NCBI GenBank assembly: GCA_019752335.1
Contig: JAIEMJ010000030.1
Coordinates: forward strand, 22,597 to 86,596
From: Bryobacteraceae bacterium
Lineage (GTDB): Bacteria > Acidobacteriota > Terriglobia > Bryobacterales > Bryobacteraceae
Reading direction: 5' to 3'
DNA: 64,000 nucleotides
The notes beneath the pieces are model-generated. The model was not told the DNA's origin. It ran no database searches and was given only the letters and a program-made list of their open reading frames with translations. Of this stretch, positions 36,679 through 45,787 are shown one piece after another (within the stretch, counting starts at the first letter, position 1; each line of letters opens with the position of its first letter). The translations under genes were made by a program, and so were the position numbers.

Positions 36679-36719
36679 CGGGGCTGTGATAGTCTCGTAG
36701 AGTCTCTGAAATTTCACAT

Positions 36720-37601
36720 ATGCACGGCATCTTCCCCATTCTGAACACGACGTTTCACGCCGACGGGTCGCTCGACCTCGAAAGCCAACTGCGGCTGGTG
36801 GACTACCTGTTGGAGGCGGGCGCGCACGGCCTCGGTCTCTTCGGCAACGCGAGTGAGGGCTATGCCCTGGGCGAAGATGAGCGGCGCACGCTGCTCGTAG
36901 CCATCGCCGGTCACGTGAAGGGCCGCGTGCCGTTGGTGGTATCGACGGGCGCTACCGGGACTGACCTGGCCGCGCGCGCCAGCCAGACCGCCCAGGATCT
37001 CGGCGCCAATGCGCTCATGGTGCTGCCGCCGTACTACTTGAAGCCGGGCGCTGACGGTCTGATGGTCTATTTCGAAGCCATCTCGCGCGCAGTCCGGATC
37101 CCGATCATGGTGCAGGATGCGCCACTGATGTCGCAAGTACCGATGCCGGCCGGGCTGCTGGTGAGGATGGCGCGGGAGATTGAGCACGTCTCGCTCGTCA
37201 AAGTAGAAGCGCCGCCGACGGCGGTGAAGTTCACGCAGATTCTGGAGTCGAAGCCGCCGGTGACGCTCTTTGGCGGGCTGAACGGGAACTTCTTTATCGA
37301 AGAGTACGACCGCGGCTCGCGCGGCATGATGCCGGGTTCGGATATGATTCCGGAGTTTGTGCGGTTGTGGAACTTACTCGAAAACGGCGCGCGGGAAGAG
37401 GCCTGGAAGTTGTTCGTCCACTTACTGCCGCTAATTCGTTTTGAGTTACAACCCGGGCTGGGCGTGTCCGCCATGAAACATAACTTAGTGGCCAAGGGAA
37501 TTATTGCCAACGCGCGGGTGCGGCATCCTACTTCAGAAGTCGACGCCGCCGGCTTGCAGGAGCTAGCCTTCTTGAGAGACTGGATGGCGCGCCTGAATTG
37601 A
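36720..37601 (+). CDS. DapA/NAL-superfamily aldolase or lyase
   Basis: A 293-residue class I aldolase-type TIM barrel. The Schiff-base lysine is K161 in HVSLVKVEA, and the tyrosine pair PPYYLKPG is at 103-110. The usual YNxP tyrosine is replaced: the corresponding segment reads IMVQDAP (129-135). This separates it from true dihydrodipicolinate synthase and suggests a keto-deoxy sugar-acid aldolase or dehydratase. It is the first gene of a four-gene run with an MFS transporter, a GntR regulator and a mandelate-racemase-like enzyme, which supports sugar-acid catabolism. Confidence 0.8.
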   Translation: MHGIFPILNTTFHADGSLDLESQLRLVDYLLEAGAHGLGLFGNASEGYALGEDERRTLLVAIAGHVKGRVPLVVSTGATGTDLAARASQTAQDLGANALMVLPPYYLKPGADGLMVYFEAISRAVRIPIMVQDAPLMSQVPMPAGLLVRMAREIEHVSLVKVEAPPTAVKFTQILESKPPVTLFGGLNGNFFIEEYDRGSRGMMPGSDMIPEFVRLWNLLENGAREEAWKLFVHLLPLIRFELQPGLGVSAMKHNLVAKGIIANARVRHPTSEVDAAGLQELAFLRDWMARLN

Positions 37602-38797
37602 ACCGAGTACGCTGGTACATCGCGGGATTGCTCTTCCTGTCGTCGGTAATTAACTACGTCGACCGGCAAGTGCTCTCCGTGGTGGCGCCGGTACTGACGA
37701 AAGAGCTGCACATTTCGCCCGTCGGTTACGCGAATATCCTGCAAGCTTTTCTGATTCCCTACACCTTGATGTACATCGGCTCCGGCTTTCTGGTGGACCG
37801 GTGGGGAGCGCGTAAGTCGCTGGCCATTTTTATGGTGTGGTGGTCCACGGCGAACATGCTGCACGGCTTCGCGCGCGGCGCGCTGAGCTTGGCTTTTTTC
37901 CGCGGTTTGCTCGGAATTGGTGAACCCGGCAACTTTATGGCGGGGTTTCGCGCGATCTCGGAGTGGTATCCGCCCAAGGAGAAGGCCTTCGTAAATGGCC
38001 TACTGAATGGCGGCGCCGCCGCCGGCGCCATTGTTGCACCGCCGTTGGTGGCTTGGCTCTCGATTCGGTATGGCTGGCGCATGGCCTTCGTCGGTACAGG
38101 TGCGCTGGGCTTTCTGTGGCTGATTGCCTGGCTGTGGATCGTCCCCCGGCAAGCGCCCGCGGACGTAGTGTCCACGGCGCATCGCGAGCCATGGCTCAAG
38201 TTACTCGGCTTGCGCGATACCTGGTCCTTGCTGTTGCCGCGTTTTGTCTCGGACCCGGTCTGGTGGTTCTACTTACTCTGGCTGCCGAAGTATCTGGCGG
38301 ACCAGCGTGGATTTACGATGCGGGAAATCGGGTTACTCGCCTGGATGCCGTATCTGGCCGCTGACCTCGGCGCGGTGGCGGGCGGTATGTTTACAGGTTG
38401 GCTGGTAAAACGCGGCACTCCGGTGGTGCGGGCGCGCGCCATGGGCATGTGGCCGTTTACTTTGGTGATGCCGCTGAGTGTATTGATTCCGGCAGCCTCC
38501 ACGGAAGTAGCGCTGGGGATTATCTGTGTCGTCGCTTTCGCGCATATGGCTTGGAAGACGAACCTGCAGACGGTGACGAACGATATCTTTCCGTTGCCGG
38601 TGGTGGGGTCAGTCTCGGGCATCATCGCCTTTGGCAGCGGACTGGGGGGCTCACTCTTCACCAGCTTAACCGGATGGGTGGTGCAGCATATCTCTTACGA
38701 CGCGATCTTCTATGTGATGGGTTTCTTGCACCCCGCCGCCTATTTGATCTTCCGGGCGCTACAGCCTTGCGCCAAAATGAGAGAGGGTAAATCGTGA
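37598..38797 (+). CDS. MFS transporter, hexuronate/anion:cation symporter type
   Basis: A 399-residue, about 12-helix transporter. VINYVDRQVLSVVAP in the first helix, LVDRWGARKSLA in loop 2-3 and FRGLLGIGEPGNFMAGFRAISEWYPPKEKAFVNGLLNGG are characteristic of the ExuT/GudP group. It should import a sugar acid. It starts with TTG, overlapping the aldolase stop (TTGA, 37598-37601), and overlaps the GntR gene by four bases (GTGA). Confidence 0.88.
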   Translation: MNRVRWYIAGLLFLSSVINYVDRQVLSVVAPVLTKELHISPVGYANILQAFLIPYTLMYIGSGFLVDRWGARKSLAIFMVWWSTANMLHGFARGALSLAFFRGLLGIGEPGNFMAGFRAISEWYPPKEKAFVNGLLNGGAAAGAIVAPPLVAWLSIRYGWRMAFVGTGALGFLWLIAWLWIVPRQAPADVVSTAHREPWLKLLGLRDTWSLLLPRFVSDPVWWFYLLWLPKYLADQRGFTMREIGLLAWMPYLAADLGAVAGGMFTGWLVKRGTPVVRARAMGMWPFTLVMPLSVLIPAASTEVALGIICVVAFAHMAWKTNLQTVTNDIFPLPVVGSVSGIIAFGSGLGGSLFTSLTGWVVQHISYDAIFYVMGFLHPAAYLIFRALQPCAKMREGKS

Positions 38798-39480
38798 CCG
38801 CTCTTCCCAAGATCCGACAAGAACGCGCCATGGATACGGTGCATGAGGCGTTGCGCCAGGCGATTCTCAGTAGTTCGTTGCGGCCTGGTGAGCGTCTGAA
38901 TCCGGGTGACCTCGCCGCGCAACTCGGCGTCAGCTTGATGCCTGTCCGGCACGCGATTCAGCTCTTGGCTGCCGAGGGGCTGGTGGAAGTCCGGCCGCGT
39001 AGCGGCACGTTTGTCGCCAGCGTCTCGGCGAAGGAAGTGCGGGAGACCTTCGAGATTCGCTGCGCCCTGGAATGCCTGGCGGTGGAGAAGGCGGTAAGCA
39101 ATTTTTCCCTGGCCGACCGGAAGGAGATGCGCCGGCTCTGCAACGCCATGAGCCGGGTGCCGCGCAGCGAGGCGGAGCATCGGCGGCATGAGCAAAACAA
39201 TGCGGATTTCCATCGCCTGTTTTTGGAAGCGGCGGGAAATGCCAAGCTACTCGAAATGTACGCGAGCCTGCGGGCGCACATCCAGATTGCCGGCGTCCAT
39301 GCGGGCGACGTGGATTGGCGGACGCGCGTGACGCAAGAAGCCGCCGAGCACGAGGCCATCGTGGCGGCAGTGGAAGCCCGCGACGCGGCGGCGGCGGTAG
39401 AGGCGATGCGGCGGCACATCACTCGCTCTTGCGAGAGCTTGGCCCGCGCGGTGGAGACGAAGAATGGCCACGCGAATTGA
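38794..39480 (+). CDS. GntR-family (FCD) transcriptional regulator
   Basis: The 228-residue protein has a winged helix (about 10-75; LRPGERLNPGDLAAQLGVSLMPVRHAIQLLAAEGLVEVRPRSGTFV) and a C-terminal FCD ligand domain (about 85-215; TFEIRCALECLAVEKAV, with EHEAIVAAVEARDAAAAVEAMRRHI). FCD regulators generally sense organic acids and repress the linked pathway. It starts with GTG and overlaps the transporter by four bases and the next enzyme by 17. It probably controls this operon in response to the imported acid. Confidence 0.88.
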   Translation: MTALPKIRQERAMDTVHEALRQAILSSSLRPGERLNPGDLAAQLGVSLMPVRHAIQLLAAEGLVEVRPRSGTFVASVSAKEVRETFEIRCALECLAVEKAVSNFSLADRKEMRRLCNAMSRVPRSEAEHRRHEQNNADFHRLFLEAAGNAKLLEMYASLRAHIQIAGVHAGDVDWRTRVTQEAAEHEAIVAAVEARDAAAAVEAMRRHITRSCESLARAVETKNGHAN

Positions 39481-40585
39481 GCGCGTAGAAGCGATTCCGG
39501 TATCGGTGGCGCGCGATCGCGAAGCGGCGCGGGGCACGGCGGGATCGCCGACGGAACTAGGAGCGCGAGCCGGGGCCTACCAATGGTCAAAGACGGTAGC
39601 GACGGTCTATTCGGACCGGCTCGAAACCACGCTGGTCAAGGTGACGCTCGACAATGGCCTGGTGGGCTGGGGCGAGGCGCAGGCGCCGGTGTTGCCGCGC
39701 GTGTCCGCCGTCATCATTGCGGACTTACTGGCGGGCGTCCTGGCGGGTGAGAGCTTCGACGGATCGCGCGAGCGGATTGAAGAGCTTTGGGCACGCCTGT
39801 ACCAGACGATGCGCGTGCGAGGCCAGACGGGCGGTTTTATGCTGGACGCGATCTCCGGCATCGACATCGCCCTCTGGGACTTGGCCGACAAACTCGCCGG
39901 AATGCCGGTAAGCCGGTTGATCGCGGGCCAATCGGCACGGCCGCGCGTGCCGGCGTACCTCAGCGGACTCGCCGGAGAAGATCGTGTCGCCTTCGCCGCG
40001 CGGCATTTCGACCTGGGCTTTCGCGTCTTCAAGATCTTCTACGATGCCGACAGCGCGGCCCTACTGCGGTTGCTGGATGATTTGCGGGCTCGCTTGGGCG
40101 CGGAAGCGCGGCTCGCGGTGGATGCGCTGTGGCGTCTGCAATGGCCCGCGGACCAGGCTTTCATTGGCGAACTGGCGGCACGGAATCTGGAGTGGCTGGA
40201 GGCGCCGTTCATGCCGGACCTGGAGCATCCACCGTTGCCCGCCCGTTTGGCGCTGGGCGAGAGTTACCGGACCACGCGGGAGCTACAGAGTCTGCTGGGA
40301 GTGACGGAGATTCTGCAACCGGATCTGGGACGCAGCGGCATCACGGAGACGTTGCGCTGGGCGGAGCTAGGCAAGCCGATTGTGCCGCACGTAAGTATCG
40401 CGATGGGTCCGCAGATCGCGGCCGCGATTCAGGTTTGCGCGGCGCTATCGAACGCGCCTCTTTGCGAGTATAACCCCACGGTATTTGCCTTCGCGAATCA
40501 GCACTTAGTGGCGCCGCTCCGGATGGAGGGTGCGCAGTATGTTACTCCAGAAGGGCCGGGTCTAGGTATCGAGGTGCGCTTCTAA
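39464..40585 (+). CDS. Mandelate racemase/muconate lactonizing enzyme family protein (acid-sugar dehydratase-like)
   Basis: An enolase-superfamily enzyme of 373 residues. Metal ligands fit D220 (RLAVDALW), E246 (EWLEAPF) and E266 (ALGES), and H309 in IVPHVSIAMG is a candidate general base as in the mandelate-racemase subgroup. The expected KxK motif reads VFKIFYD, with a single lysine at 190. That points to a dehydratase of sugar acids rather than a lactonizing enzyme. Its product could feed the DapA-like aldolase at the head of the operon. Its stop overlaps that of the convergent gene. Confidence 0.82.
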   Translation: MATRIERVEAIPVSVARDREAARGTAGSPTELGARAGAYQWSKTVATVYSDRLETTLVKVTLDNGLVGWGEAQAPVLPRVSAVIIADLLAGVLAGESFDGSRERIEELWARLYQTMRVRGQTGGFMLDAISGIDIALWDLADKLAGMPVSRLIAGQSARPRVPAYLSGLAGEDRVAFAARHFDLGFRVFKIFYDADSAALLRLLDDLRARLGAEARLAVDALWRLQWPADQAFIGELAARNLEWLEAPFMPDLEHPPLPARLALGESYRTTRELQSLLGVTEILQPDLGRSGITETLRWAELGKPIVPHVSIAMGPQIAAAIQVCAALSNAPLCEYNPTVFAFANQHLVAPLRMEGAQYVTPEGPGLGIEVRF

Positions 40586-42390
40586 AAGAAGAAACTAACG
40601 CCGCCGCGGAGGGCGCGGGGCGTGTGAATGAGGAGCATCCGCCGGCCGAAGGGCGTGTCGAGCGGCAAGTAACCCTGGGCCAGCATGTTGCGGGCCTCGG
40701 CGTGAATCTCCATGCGTCCCGCCATGCCGAACAGACCCGGCACCGGCTGACGAATGCTGAAGTTCAGGCCGGCTTCGGGGTAAGTGCGCTGCGTCAGGTA
40801 CATGTGGCCGGGCGTCAGCGAGCGGTAGTCGGTCCATTGGTAGCTGGCGCCCAGACGCGTGCCGGCGCGGGGCAGCGTGCCATTCAGGCGCATGGTGACG
40901 TAGAGTTGTTGGGCGCGACGGAGAGCGGCGCGGATCTCGGAGGGGTCGACGATGCCGAGTTCGCGTTGCTCGGTGCGTAGGACGCCGCCGCGGCCGACGG
41001 TGATGGCGGCGGACCAGGAGTCGCTCAGCTTTTCGGTGATAGTGCCCGAGTAACCCATCCGGCGGAAGGAGCCGATATTGAAGACAGAGCTATTCGAGTT
41101 GAGATCAGGCAAGAGGTCAGAGACGGGAAGGAGGCCATTGGCGCCGGCCATGGTGAGGGCGCCGTTGCGCATCGTTTCGCGGTAAGCGGCGAGGGAGAGC
41201 GTCCGCGTACCCATCACCTTCTGGTAGCCGACTTCGTAATTCTCGGTGCGTTGGCGTTGCACGGTGCCGCCCGCGAGCGTCAGGCGGGGGAACATGCCCA
41301 AGGTGGCCAGGTTCTGCGAAAGGTCGCCGTGACGTTCGTCGCGCTGATTCAAGAGCTCGATGGGGGGAGCGCCGGAACTGAAGCCGAACTCCACTGCGCC
41401 CAGGGTGCCGAGGTCATAGGTGGCGCGGGCGTAGGGGCTGACGTAGTTGAGACGTTCGATGAAGGTAACCGAGTCCAGCGAGAAGCCGTACTCGACCAGG
41501 AGTTCATCCGAGATCTGCTTCTTTTCCGCGACGGCCAATGAGAGGGTCCGCAGAACCGGAGCGCCCGAACCGTTCAGAATGCCGCCACCGGCGCGCAGGG
41601 GCAGAAACACCTGCCGCATGGTGAGCTTCACTTCGGGGTTCATCAGGGCGGCGTCGCCGCTGCCGCGGCGGTAGCTGGTGAGGAAACCGGCCACTGGAGT
41701 ACCGTTCGTGGGCGAGTAGCCGACGTTGCCGCTCACTCCGACGTGGTTCGTACGGAACAGGGACGTGGCCATGGCGAACGAAGTACCGAGATCCTGCTGG
41801 CTGGTGTAGCCTTCTGACTCGCCAGCGGAGAGCTTGACGAGGCCACGAGTATCGGAAAAGATGCTGGCTTCGCGCAGAGGTACGGGTTGGGAGACGTCGT
41901 AGCCGGGAAGGAGCCGCAACACGGGCCGCGTGGCGGAGGCGCCGCGCAGCACCCATTTCCATTCTTCGCTCATCAGTTGCGCGGTGCCGGGGGCCGAGTA
42001 AAACAGCTCCACGGAACTGAGCAGGCTCGCCAAATGGATATTCAGAAAGCTGGCGCGACCGGCCTGCACCTGAATGTTGCTCTTCATGGCGGGGACGAAG
42101 CTGGCCAGGGTGACCTTGATGCTATAGATGTCGGGGAGGACCTGGTCAAAGCCAAACTGCCCACGATCATTGGTAACGGCGCGGACAATCGGGCGGTCGT
42201 AGCGATTCAGGAGCCAAACCGTGGCGCCCATCTGGACGGCGCCGCTGGAGTCGGCGACCACACCCAGGACGGTGCCTGGATTGAGCGCGGCGATGGAGAC
42301 CATCCGGCGCGCGTCGGCGCCTTGCCCAGTGCTCGCGGTAACACCCGCGGCCAGGAGAGTGATGACGAAGGGACGCAATAGATCCTTCAC
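40582..42390 (-). CDS. TonB-receptor-like outer-membrane protein without a clear plug
   Basis: Starting at GTG 42390 (AGGGGGG about 11 bases upstream) the 602-residue protein has a signal-like N-terminus (LLRPFVITLLAAGVTAS). An Ig-like carboxypeptidase-regulatory domain follows (about 40-125; GTVLGVVADSSGAVQMGATVWLLNRYDRP). The C-terminal part alternates short beta strands and ends GGVSFFF, the barrel-closing aromatic. The region normally occupied by a plug is short and unrecognisable. It could be a receptor without a plug or a porin-like protein. Its stop overlaps that of the convergent MR/MLE gene. Confidence 0.7.
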   Translation of the reverse strand: MKDLLRPFVITLLAAGVTASTGQGADARRMVSIAALNPGTVLGVVADSSGAVQMGATVWLLNRYDRPIVRAVTNDRGQFGFDQVLPDIYSIKVTLASFVPAMKSNIQVQAGRASFLNIHLASLLSSVELFYSAPGTAQLMSEEWKWVLRGASATRPVLRLLPGYDVSQPVPLREASIFSDTRGLVKLSAGESEGYTSQQDLGTSFAMATSLFRTNHVGVSGNVGYSPTNGTPVAGFLTSYRRGSGDAALMNPEVKLTMRQVFLPLRAGGGILNGSGAPVLRTLSLAVAEKKQISDELLVEYGFSLDSVTFIERLNYVSPYARATYDLGTLGAVEFGFSSGAPPIELLNQRDERHGDLSQNLATLGMFPRLTLAGGTVQRQRTENYEVGYQKVMGTRTLSLAAYRETMRNGALTMAGANGLLPVSDLLPDLNSNSSVFNIGSFRRMGYSGTITEKLSDSWSAAITVGRGGVLRTEQRELGIVDPSEIRAALRRAQQLYVTMRLNGTLPRAGTRLGASYQWTDYRSLTPGHMYLTQRTYPEAGLNFSIRQPVPGLFGMAGRMEIHAEARNMLAQGYLPLDTPFGRRMLLIHTPRALRGGVSFFF

Positions 42391-42432
42391 CGGCTGGCCT
42401 GCCCCCCTATGTGGCAGGAAATACAACAGTTT

Positions 42433-44094
42433 TTAAGATACCGTAAAAATGGTAGACGGCGTAAGAATCTGGTTGGAGTTCTTATCCGTTACCTTCATTT
42501 TGAGCGTGTACCTGCCGGGTTCGAGACTCTGAAGCGGCAGTAATTTTTCAATCGTCACATTGGTCGCCGAGGCGCCCGCAATATCCTTCACATCTTCGGT
42601 AAACTCCAGCACCTTGGCGTTGGCGCTGTTCACAATCTCGTACTCAATGGTGCCATTCGGCTTCTTGGTCTTTTCGTCCGGAGAGAAGTTGTAGAGGTTG
42701 AAGAAGATGCCCATCTTCTCGTCGCGGCGGAAGCTCTCGCTCAAGCGCGGACGGACCTTCGACGTGCCGATGACGAACTGGCCCGCGCCAATCTGCTTCG
42801 TGGGGACCTTCTCGATCATGTCCGCCAGGATCACCGAGCTCATGCCCAGCTTTTCGTCGTCGAAGCGGGGCACATCGAGCGCGATCTCGTAGTTGTTCAT
42901 GTTGCCGCCGATGACGTCTTTGGCGACCACGTTCAAGCGGTAACGGCCAGGGGCGAGCGGCACGGCGTTCTGATAGATGGCCTTACCCTTCGAGGCTTCG
43001 GCCAGCATCTCGGTGGGGACTTCGATGGAGACCGGATGCTCAAAGACGTTGGCCACGCGGCGCGTCATCGTCGTGATGCGCGCGTAAATGTTCACCAACG
43101 ACTTCGACAGGTTGGCTTCCTGCTTGAACTGCAGGTCCTTGCGCTCGAACTGGATGGTGACATAGGCGTTCACCGTGGCGTTGGTCATCTTGATGAAGTC
43201 GATGCGGACTTGCATCGGCAGCACGTTGAAGGTGACCTTCGAATTCACTTGCGCTTCCAGGTCACGGAACTTGATCTTGGGCGCCTTCTGGAGGTTGGCG
43301 AACTGCTGCAGGCGCTCGAACTGGTTCATGCGCATGGGCAGGGCCTGGTTGCCGGTGCCGAGGCGCGTACCGTCGGTGCGGCTGAAACGGTCGTTCTTGC
43401 TCGACAGACCCATCTGCTCGTAAAGGGTGAGACCGGCGCCGGGCACCATCATGAGGGCGTCCTTTTCGGAGGGGTCCATGGTCATGCGGAACTCGCCGGT
43501 CATGGTGGTGTCGACGAATTCGATATTGATGTCTTGGCCGACGCCTTCAATCCAGCGGTAGCGCCACTTCTGGAAGGGGAAGGTCGACGTAGTGCCGCCG
43601 CCTTCTTCGATGGGGCGCTCGTAGGTGCCACCGGATGGGTGATCCTCGAGCTCGTCGGGCGGGCCAAAGGTGATATAGATGCGACCGCGGTCGCTCTTCC
43701 AGCCGGGGATACCGGAGGCGAAGCGCTCGTTGGTGTAGGCGATGCGGCGGTAGTGCTCTTCTTTGTACTCGTTTTCCTGGGTGTCGGGAGAGGGATCGCG
43801 GCGGAGCCAGAATTGTTCGATGAACTGCTCGCGCTCTTCGTCGGTGGCGAGGCGCTTCCAGGTGGTGCGCTCTTCGTCGGTGATGATGTAGGTGACGTCT
43901 TCGTTCAGCCACTTGCGGAACGGCGTCTCGAGTTCCTTGCGCAACCGGTCTTCGCGGCGGCGCTTCTCCTTCTCCGAGAGCGGACGCGCGATCGTCTCGC
44001 GTTGTCCATTCTCCGCGGCCTTCTTGTCGGCCGCTAGCCCCGCGCCGGTAAGCGCGATTCCGGTAATCAACAGTCCAAGCGCAACGTGTCGCAT
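42433..44094 (-). CDS. GWxTD-domain protein, exported
   Basis: The 553-residue protein begins MRHVALGLLITGIALTGAGLA (ATG 44094; the frame reaches 44169 but the signal sits here). The GWxTD motif occurs as IPGWKSDRGRIYITFGPPDE within the conserved domain (about 60-220; preceded by WLNEDVTYIITDEERTTWKRLATDEEREQFIEQFW). The C-terminal half has beta-sandwich strands ending TFTVS. Function in the family is unknown. A clear sigma70-type promoter lies upstream. Confidence 0.85.
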   Translation of the reverse strand: MRHVALGLLITGIALTGAGLAADKKAAENGQRETIARPLSEKEKRRREDRLRKELETPFRKWLNEDVTYIITDEERTTWKRLATDEEREQFIEQFWLRRDPSPDTQENEYKEEHYRRIAYTNERFASGIPGWKSDRGRIYITFGPPDELEDHPSGGTYERPIEEGGGTTSTFPFQKWRYRWIEGVGQDINIEFVDTTMTGEFRMTMDPSEKDALMMVPGAGLTLYEQMGLSSKNDRFSRTDGTRLGTGNQALPMRMNQFERLQQFANLQKAPKIKFRDLEAQVNSKVTFNVLPMQVRIDFIKMTNATVNAYVTIQFERKDLQFKQEANLSKSLVNIYARITTMTRRVANVFEHPVSIEVPTEMLAEASKGKAIYQNAVPLAPGRYRLNVVAKDVIGGNMNNYEIALDVPRFDDEKLGMSSVILADMIEKVPTKQIGAGQFVIGTSKVRPRLSESFRRDEKMGIFFNLYNFSPDEKTKKPNGTIEYEIVNSANAKVLEFTEDVKDIAGASATNVTIEKLLPLQSLEPGRYTLKMKVTDKNSNQILTPSTIFTVS

Positions 44095-44183
44095 ATCTCG
44101 TCTTCTTCCCGTCCTAATCGCGCTGCCCCGGTTGGTCTGGTACGAAACAAAGCCAATCGAAGTACGCAAATGGAGCTAGTTTG

Positions 44184-44213
44184 ATTCTAGGCCTGTCCGC
44201 GAAACGGCGTCAA
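44184..44213 (-). promoter_or_regulatory. Predicted sigma70-type promoter of the GWxTD gene
   Basis: On the minus strand TTGACG (44213-44208) and TAGAAT (44189-44184) are 18 bases apart, each matching the consensus at five of six positions. Transcription would start about 85 bases before the ATG at 44094. This is the best-matching promoter in the window. Confidence 0.65.
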
Positions 44214-44380
44214 GGCTCTTCTTCGTTTCTGGTACTATCATTTAACATCTTTTCGTTTCAACGGCTTAGGTGTCACAAAACGGCACAGGTGGGCGCGTGC
44301 CGTGAAGAGAAATCACAGCCACCCGCCCGTTTATTCCCTTCCCCGCCGATATACTGCCTAAAGGAAGGAATTGGATCCTA

Positions 44381-45352
44381 GTGCAAGTTTTGGTTTGTGG
44401 AGGCGCCGGCTACATTGGCAGCCATACGGCAAAGTTGCTGGCCCAGCGGGGGCATACGCCCGTGGTTTACGACGACTTGTCGAACGGCCACGCCTGGGCG
44501 GCCAAGTTCGGGCCCTTCGAAGAGGGCAGCCTGGCGGACCGTGAACGATTGCGGGAAGTCTTCGCGCGACACCGGATTGAGGCCGTGGTCCACTTCGCGG
44601 CGTTCATTCAGGTAGGCGAGAGCGTCCAACAGCCGGCGAAGTATTACCGCAACAACTTCGTCAACACGCTGAACCTGCTCGAGACCATGGTGGAGGCGGG
44701 CGTCCGCGACATCATCTTCAGTTCGACGGCGGCCACCTATGGCATGCCCGAGCAGATGCCGATTCCGGAGACCGAGAAGCAGTTGCCGATTAACCCTTAT
44801 GGCGAGAGCAAACTCTTCGTCGAATACGCGTTGCGGGCCTTCGCCCAGGCGCACGGTACGCGCTGGGTGGTGTTCCGCTACTTCAACGCCGCCGGGGCCG
44901 ATCCGGACGGCGAAATCGGCGAGGACCACACCCCGGAATCGCATCTGATCCCGCTGGTGATTCAAGCCGCTCTCGGCCAACGGCCGCACATCAGCGTCTT
45001 CGGGACCGACTATGAGACGCCGGACGGCACCTGCGTCCGCGACTATGTCCACATCTGCGATCTGGCCGAGGCACACGTGACGGCGCTGGGCTATCTGCAG
45101 GGCGGCGGCGAGAGCATCGCGCTGAACCTGGGTACGGGCGAAGGCTACAGCGTCCGCGAGGTGATTCAGGCCGTAGAGCGGGTGTCGGGCAAGCCGGTGC
45201 CGGTGAGCGAGCAGCCGCGCCGCGACGGCGACTCGCCGAGCCTGGTGGCCGACGCCCGCCGCGCCCGGCAGGTGCTGGGCTGGGAACCGAAGCTCTCGCG
45301 GCTCGACGACATCGTCCGCACGGCGTGGCGGTGGCACGCGTCGCGGGCGTAG
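44381..45352 (+). CDS. galE: UDP-glucose 4-epimerase GalE
   Basis: GalE interconverts UDP-glucose and UDP-galactose with bound NAD. The 323-residue short-chain dehydrogenase has the dinucleotide loop GGAGYIGSH at 7-15, the catalytic SSTAATYG and NPYGESK (Tyr-x3-Lys), and DGTCVRDYVHICDLAEAHV typical of GalE. Translation starts with GTG. It is divergent to the GWxTD gene and lies 21 bases before the HEPN gene, so read-through to that pair is possible. Confidence 0.92.
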   Translation: MQVLVCGGAGYIGSHTAKLLAQRGHTPVVYDDLSNGHAWAAKFGPFEEGSLADRERLREVFARHRIEAVVHFAAFIQVGESVQQPAKYYRNNFVNTLNLLETMVEAGVRDIIFSSTAATYGMPEQMPIPETEKQLPINPYGESKLFVEYALRAFAQAHGTRWVVFRYFNAAGADPDGEIGEDHTPESHLIPLVIQAALGQRPHISVFGTDYETPDGTCVRDYVHICDLAEAHVTALGYLQGGGESIALNLGTGEGYSVREVIQAVERVSGKPVPVSEQPRRDGDSPSLVADARRARQVLGWEPKLSRLDDIVRTAWRWHASRA

Positions 45353-45373
45353 TTCGGCGCTATCATCATCCTT

Positions 45374-45787
45374 GTGGATCGCAAGGAACTCCAAGATCTA
45401 TCCAAAGTCAGGCTGAGAGAAGCCGCGGCCTTACTTCGACTCGGACACTTTGACGGCGCGTTTTATCTGGCCGGCTATGCCGTCGAGTGCGGTTTGAAGG
45501 CATGCATCGCCAAGGAGACACGGCGGGGTGAGTTCCCTGATCGGAAAAAGGTGGAGTCCAGCCATACGCACAACCTGCTCCAATTAATCAAGGTAGCCGG
45601 ATTAGATAAGCAGTGCGCTTTGCAGGCCGGACGCGACCCGTCGTTCGGATCCAACTGGGACTATGTGCAGCGGTGGTCCGAACAAAGCCGCTATCGACGG
45701 CATGAGCCCGAGGCGGCACGGGCGCTACTCGCGGCGGTGAGCGACCGGAGGCACGGAGTAATCGCATGGATAAAGCAACAATGGTGA
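45374..45787 (+). CDS. HEPN-domain protein of a two-gene module
   Basis: The 137-residue protein carries the HEPN fold: FYLAGYAVECGLKACIAKET in the first helices, HTHNLLQLIKVAGL in the second, and SRYRRHEPEAARALLAAV in the last. The R-x4-6-H motif of ribonuclease HEPN toxins is not clearly present, so RNase activity is doubtful. It begins with GTG. It overlaps the next gene by 22 bases, and no MNT nucleotidyltransferase is adjacent. A regulatory or toxin-antitoxin-like role is possible but unproven. Confidence 0.75.
   Translation: MDRKELQDLSKVRLREAAALLRLGHFDGAFYLAGYAVECGLKACIAKETRRGEFPDRKKVESSHTHNLLQLIKVAGLDKQCALQAGRDPSFGSNWDYVQRWSEQSRYRRHEPEAARALLAAVSDRRHGVIAWIKQQW

Noticed and set aside
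43036..44037. 333-codon open frame antisense to the GWxTD gene
   Set aside because: It mirrors a supported gene and translates to a repetitive Leu/His/Val sequence.
44378..45394. 338-codon open frame antisense to galE
   Set aside because: GalE has the NAD loop and the Tyr-x3-Lys motif; the antisense frame has no such support.
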